Below are positions 6,279-8,082 of a DNA stretch of 8,082 nucleotides, piece after piece. The notes under the pieces were generated by a model, which had not been told where the DNA came from, searched no databases, and worked only from the letters and a program-made list of their open reading frames with translations. Made by a program: the position numbers and the translations under genes. Position 1 is the stretch's first letter. Each line of letters starts with the position of its first letter. The DNA lies in assembly GCA_910585035.1 (NCBI GenBank), contig CAJUEF010000020.1:23948-32029 (forward strand), in the 5' to 3' direction. The stretch is from an uncultured Christensenellaceae bacterium. GTDB taxonomy: Bacteria > Bacillota > Clostridia > Christensenellales > MGBC116941.

Positions 6279-7730
6279 ATGGATACCATAAAAATAGATA
6301 TGTTTTTGGGACAAAGCGAATCAAAAGGACAAATTGAAGGAGAGATTCAGCTCCCTGCAGATAAAAGCGATATTGAAAAAGTGTTCAGTGTTAGCTGCAA
6401 CGTTAATGTAAGGGAAAAAAATATAACCAAGGACTCAATTCAAGTTGCAGGAGAGGCGGAATTTACCGTTTATTACATAAGCAATCAAGGTACGGCAGAC
6501 AGCTTTTCTGCCATAGCTCCTTTTACTCATGACATGGATGCAAAGGGAATTGAGCAGGAAAACGAGGTTTCAATTCTTTGCAGAATGGAGGATATCGGCT
6601 CCAGCATTATTGATCCCAGAAGTGTAAAAGCAGTGGCAACGGCAAACTTCACTGCAAATGTCACCAGGAAAAGCGGCGTTCCCGAAATGAATACAGACGG
6701 CCTTCAAACAAGACGCGTTCCCGTAGATTCCAAATGCACTGAGCATGTAGAAGTTCATCCTTTCCATATTACCAATGAAATGCGCATACCCGGCGGTATG
6801 GAACAGGTGGAAACAATAGTGGGCACTCAATGCTATGGCATCATTAACGGAATTAAGAAGGACGGTCAAAACGCCATTTGCTATGGTGATATTTGTTTTA
6901 ACACCGTTTACAGCTCAAAGGACGGACTTTGGCAGATAAACGACAGCTTCCCTTTTGAAGAGGTAATCGATTGTGATATGGCTCTGGAAAATAAAGAGCT
7001 TATAGGAAGCATAAGCATTAAAAAGGCCAGCGCAACAGCCTACGATCCCGATGTTATAAGCTACAGCGTGTCAGCGGTAATAAGGCTTGACATTATGTCC
7101 GGCATGCCTTATGGCTTAGTTGTGGACGCATATTCCTTAACCCACGGAATAGACACCCAGAAAACCCATATAAGCATGAAAAGCCCAATGAATTGTGACT
7201 TTGCCAAATACACCTTTAGAGCAAACACAAAGACAGGTCCGGTGGAAAAACCGGTATGCATTATGGCAACCCCTTATATTAAAAGCGAATATGCCATGGA
7301 AGGCACAGTTAATATCGAAGGAACCCTTATGTGCGATATTATGTTCCTGCGGGACGACGGCAGACTGGATTGCACCAGAGTGCAGCTTCCAATGGATGAA
7401 ACCGTGCCTGTTCCCGGAGTGAAAGAAGACTTTGAAGTGTGGACTGTGCCAAATATTCAAAAAACTTCTGCAATTATCACCGGCGACGATATGGAAATCC
7501 GCTGCCTTATGGATATAGGCATAATTGCTTTTAAACAGGAAGAATACGACATCATCCAAAATGTTGAAGAAAAAGACCCGCTAAATAGAGACAACAGCTC
7601 AATTATGATTTATTTTAAAGATGAAGATGAAGACTTGTTTGACATTGCGAAAAATTTCCACATAGCTATGGAGGATATAAACACCGACAATGAAAATAAA
7701 CTTATTCTTATAAATCCTATCGAGTGTTAA
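6279..7730 (+). CDS. SPOCS-domain (DUF3794) protein with C-terminal LysM-like domain, SipL-like spore coat morphogenesis protein
   Basis: From ATG 6279 the protein has 483 residues. It shows three similar beta-rich blocks, near residues 35-130, 178-275 and 325-420, each running from a charged, hydrophobic-alternating strand (for example GEAEFTVYYIS, GDICFNTVYSS, GTLMCDIMFLR) to a closing strand (AVATANFTANV, YSVSAVIRLDI, MEIRCLMDIGI). This is the SPOCS repeat pattern. The tail at 440-483 contains IMIYFKDEDEDLFDIAKNF and MEDINTDNE, a degenerate LysM domain (compare the usual DTLWDIA and NP ends). The same architecture and similar length occur in SipL of C. difficile, which binds SpoIVA and helps assemble the coat around the forespore. 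There is no signal peptide, consistent with a mother-cell cytoplasmic protein. Thirteen cysteines are present. It is preceded by a possible sigma-E promoter and the DnaA-box cluster and followed by a terminator, so it is probably monocistronic. Orthology to SipL itself, as opposed to another SPOCS paralogue, is inferred. Confidence 0.85.
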   Translation: MDTIKIDMFLGQSESKGQIEGEIQLPADKSDIEKVFSVSCNVNVREKNITKDSIQVAGEAEFTVYYISNQGTADSFSAIAPFTHDMDAKGIEQENEVSILCRMEDIGSSIIDPRSVKAVATANFTANVTRKSGVPEMNTDGLQTRRVPVDSKCTEHVEVHPFHITNEMRIPGGMEQVETIVGTQCYGIINGIKKDGQNAICYGDICFNTVYSSKDGLWQINDSFPFEEVIDCDMALENKELIGSISIKKASATAYDPDVISYSVSAVIRLDIMSGMPYGLVVDAYSLTHGIDTQKTHISMKSPMNCDFAKYTFRANTKTGPVEKPVCIMATPYIKSEYAMEGTVNIEGTLMCDIMFLRDDGRLDCTRVQLPMDETVPVPGVKEDFEVWTVPNIQKTSAIITGDDMEIRCLMDIGIIAFKQEEYDIIQNVEEKDPLNRDNSSIMIYFKDEDEDLFDIAKNFHIAMEDINTDNENKLILINPIEC

Positions 7731-7738
7731 ACTGAAAT

Positions 7739-7770
7739 AAAAAATCCCATTTTAAAAATGGGATTTTTTT
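7739..7770. terminator. Bidirectional rho-independent terminator between convergent genes
   Basis: An inverted repeat with arms at 7739-7753 and 7755-7769 has the core TCCCAT/ATGGGA and is followed by seven T residues (7764-7770) on the + strand. The matching A-run at 7739-7744 serves as the T-run for the opposite strand. It begins 8 bases after the spore gene stop and lies 30 bases beyond the stop of the convergent - strand gene, so it probably ends both transcripts. Confidence 0.92.
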
Positions 7771-7799
7771 GTTTATTAAAATAAATTCCTACGGTTATT

Positions 7800-7985
7800 T
7801 TACCGGTTATCTCCTTCCTCTAAATTATCCAGAGCACAGCGGACTGCTTCAACAACGAACATGCCAAAGCTGCAATTGGTTTTTTCAATAGCTTTCTCCA
7901 CTCTTTCTATTACGCAATCGGGAAACCGCACTGATTTATTTGTGCATCTTTGCGGGGTTGGAATTTTAAACTTTTTGTGCGCCAT
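7800..7985 (-). CDS. Small ribbon-helix-helix-like protein (possible DNA-binding regulator)
   Basis: This 61-residue protein has the layout of a ribbon-helix-helix fold. A basic N-terminal arm (AHKKFKIPTPQR) leads to a strand TNKSVRF at 15-21, helix A from about 23 to 35 (DCVIERVEKAIEK), a turn TNCSF, and helix B from about 40 to 55 (MFVVEAVRCALDNLEE). Such proteins dimerise through the strand and insert it in the DNA major groove. Small proteins with the same TPQRCTNKSVRFP-type start are, from memory, common in Clostridia and often annotated as YlcI/YnfO-like or hypothetical. The start is supported by GGAGG on the - strand (7992-7996), six bases from the ATG. No toxin-like partner gene is visible downstream; the next feature there is the shared terminator. 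Upstream lie a pyrimidine run and an inverted repeat that could be its operator. Real gene: likely; target: unknown. Confidence 0.8.
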   Translation of the reverse strand: MAHKKFKIPTPQRCTNKSVRFPDCVIERVEKAIEKTNCSFGMFVVEAVRCALDNLEEGDNR

Positions 7986-8034
7986 AGCTTTCCTCCCCCT
8001 TCTCTTCTCTTTCTTTTAACTGGGATAGAAAATG

Positions 8035-8071
8035 TTTAAGCAATCGCCCTTAAATAAATTCATTGCTTAAA
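8035..8071. repeat. Inverted repeat upstream of the ribbon-helix-helix gene
   Basis: TTTAAGCAAT at 8035-8044 and ATTGCTTAAA at 8062-8071 are perfect 10-bp inverted arms separated by 17 bases. The repeat lies 50-86 bases upstream of the - strand start at 7985, where a promoter or operator would be expected. No T-run follows in either direction, so it is not a terminator. A dyad of this spacing could bind a dimeric repressor, perhaps the encoded protein, but that is a guess from position. Confidence 0.5.
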
Positions 8072-8082
8072 GCTGTAAAGAG

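Noticed and set aside
7137..7559. Open frame of 140 codons on the - strand
   Set aside because: It is fully antisense to the spore gene and its composition is unlike a real protein (rich in His, Phe and Cys).

Overview
The window looks like a piece of the chromosome of a low-GC, spore-forming member of the Clostridia (Bacillota). The evidence is AT-rich DNA, strong purine-rich ribosome binding sites (GGAGGT, AAGGAGG, TAGGAGG), a gene for a SipL-like spore-coat morphogenesis protein (SPOCS repeats plus a LysM-like tail), and a small ribbon-helix-helix protein of a kind I associate with Clostridia. I cannot name the species.

Positions 3-5758 hold the end of a surface-polysaccharide (capsule or exopolysaccharide) locus, all on the + strand. 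It contains the tail of a GT2 glycosyltransferase, a GT4 glycosyltransferase, a Wzy-type polymerase/ligase membrane protein, a second GT2 glycosyltransferase and a Wzx/MATE-type flippase. Together they fit a Wzx/Wzy scheme: the transferases build a lipid-linked repeat unit, the flippase moves it across the membrane, and the polymerase joins units outside. The genes are tightly packed (14-nt gap, 67-nt gap with a likely internal promoter, 1-base overlap, 66-nt gap). The flippase has an unusual leader in which a hairpin separates the Shine-Dalgarno sequence from the start codon.

Positions 5759-6278 are a 520-base non-coding region and the most interesting part. In order it holds AT-rich direct repeats, a perfect 23-bp inverted repeat acting as terminator, an AT-rich stretch with a tandem 9-mer, and a dense cluster of DnaA boxes. 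Four boxes match TTATCCACA exactly and three more have one mismatch, within about 100 bp. A possible sigma-E-type promoter and a strong ribosome binding site follow. The cluster resembles a replication origin or a DnaA-titration/regulatory site. No dnaA or dnaN is in view, and the upstream genes run toward the cluster, so oriC is a hypothesis and not a call.

Positions 6279-7730 encode the SPOCS/LysM protein. It ends in a bidirectional terminator shared with a convergent gene on the - strand (7800-7985) for a 61-residue ribbon-helix-helix protein. A 10-bp-arm inverted repeat and a 30-base pyrimidine run lie upstream of that gene. I saw no tRNA, rRNA, CRISPR array, insertion sequence or broken gene.
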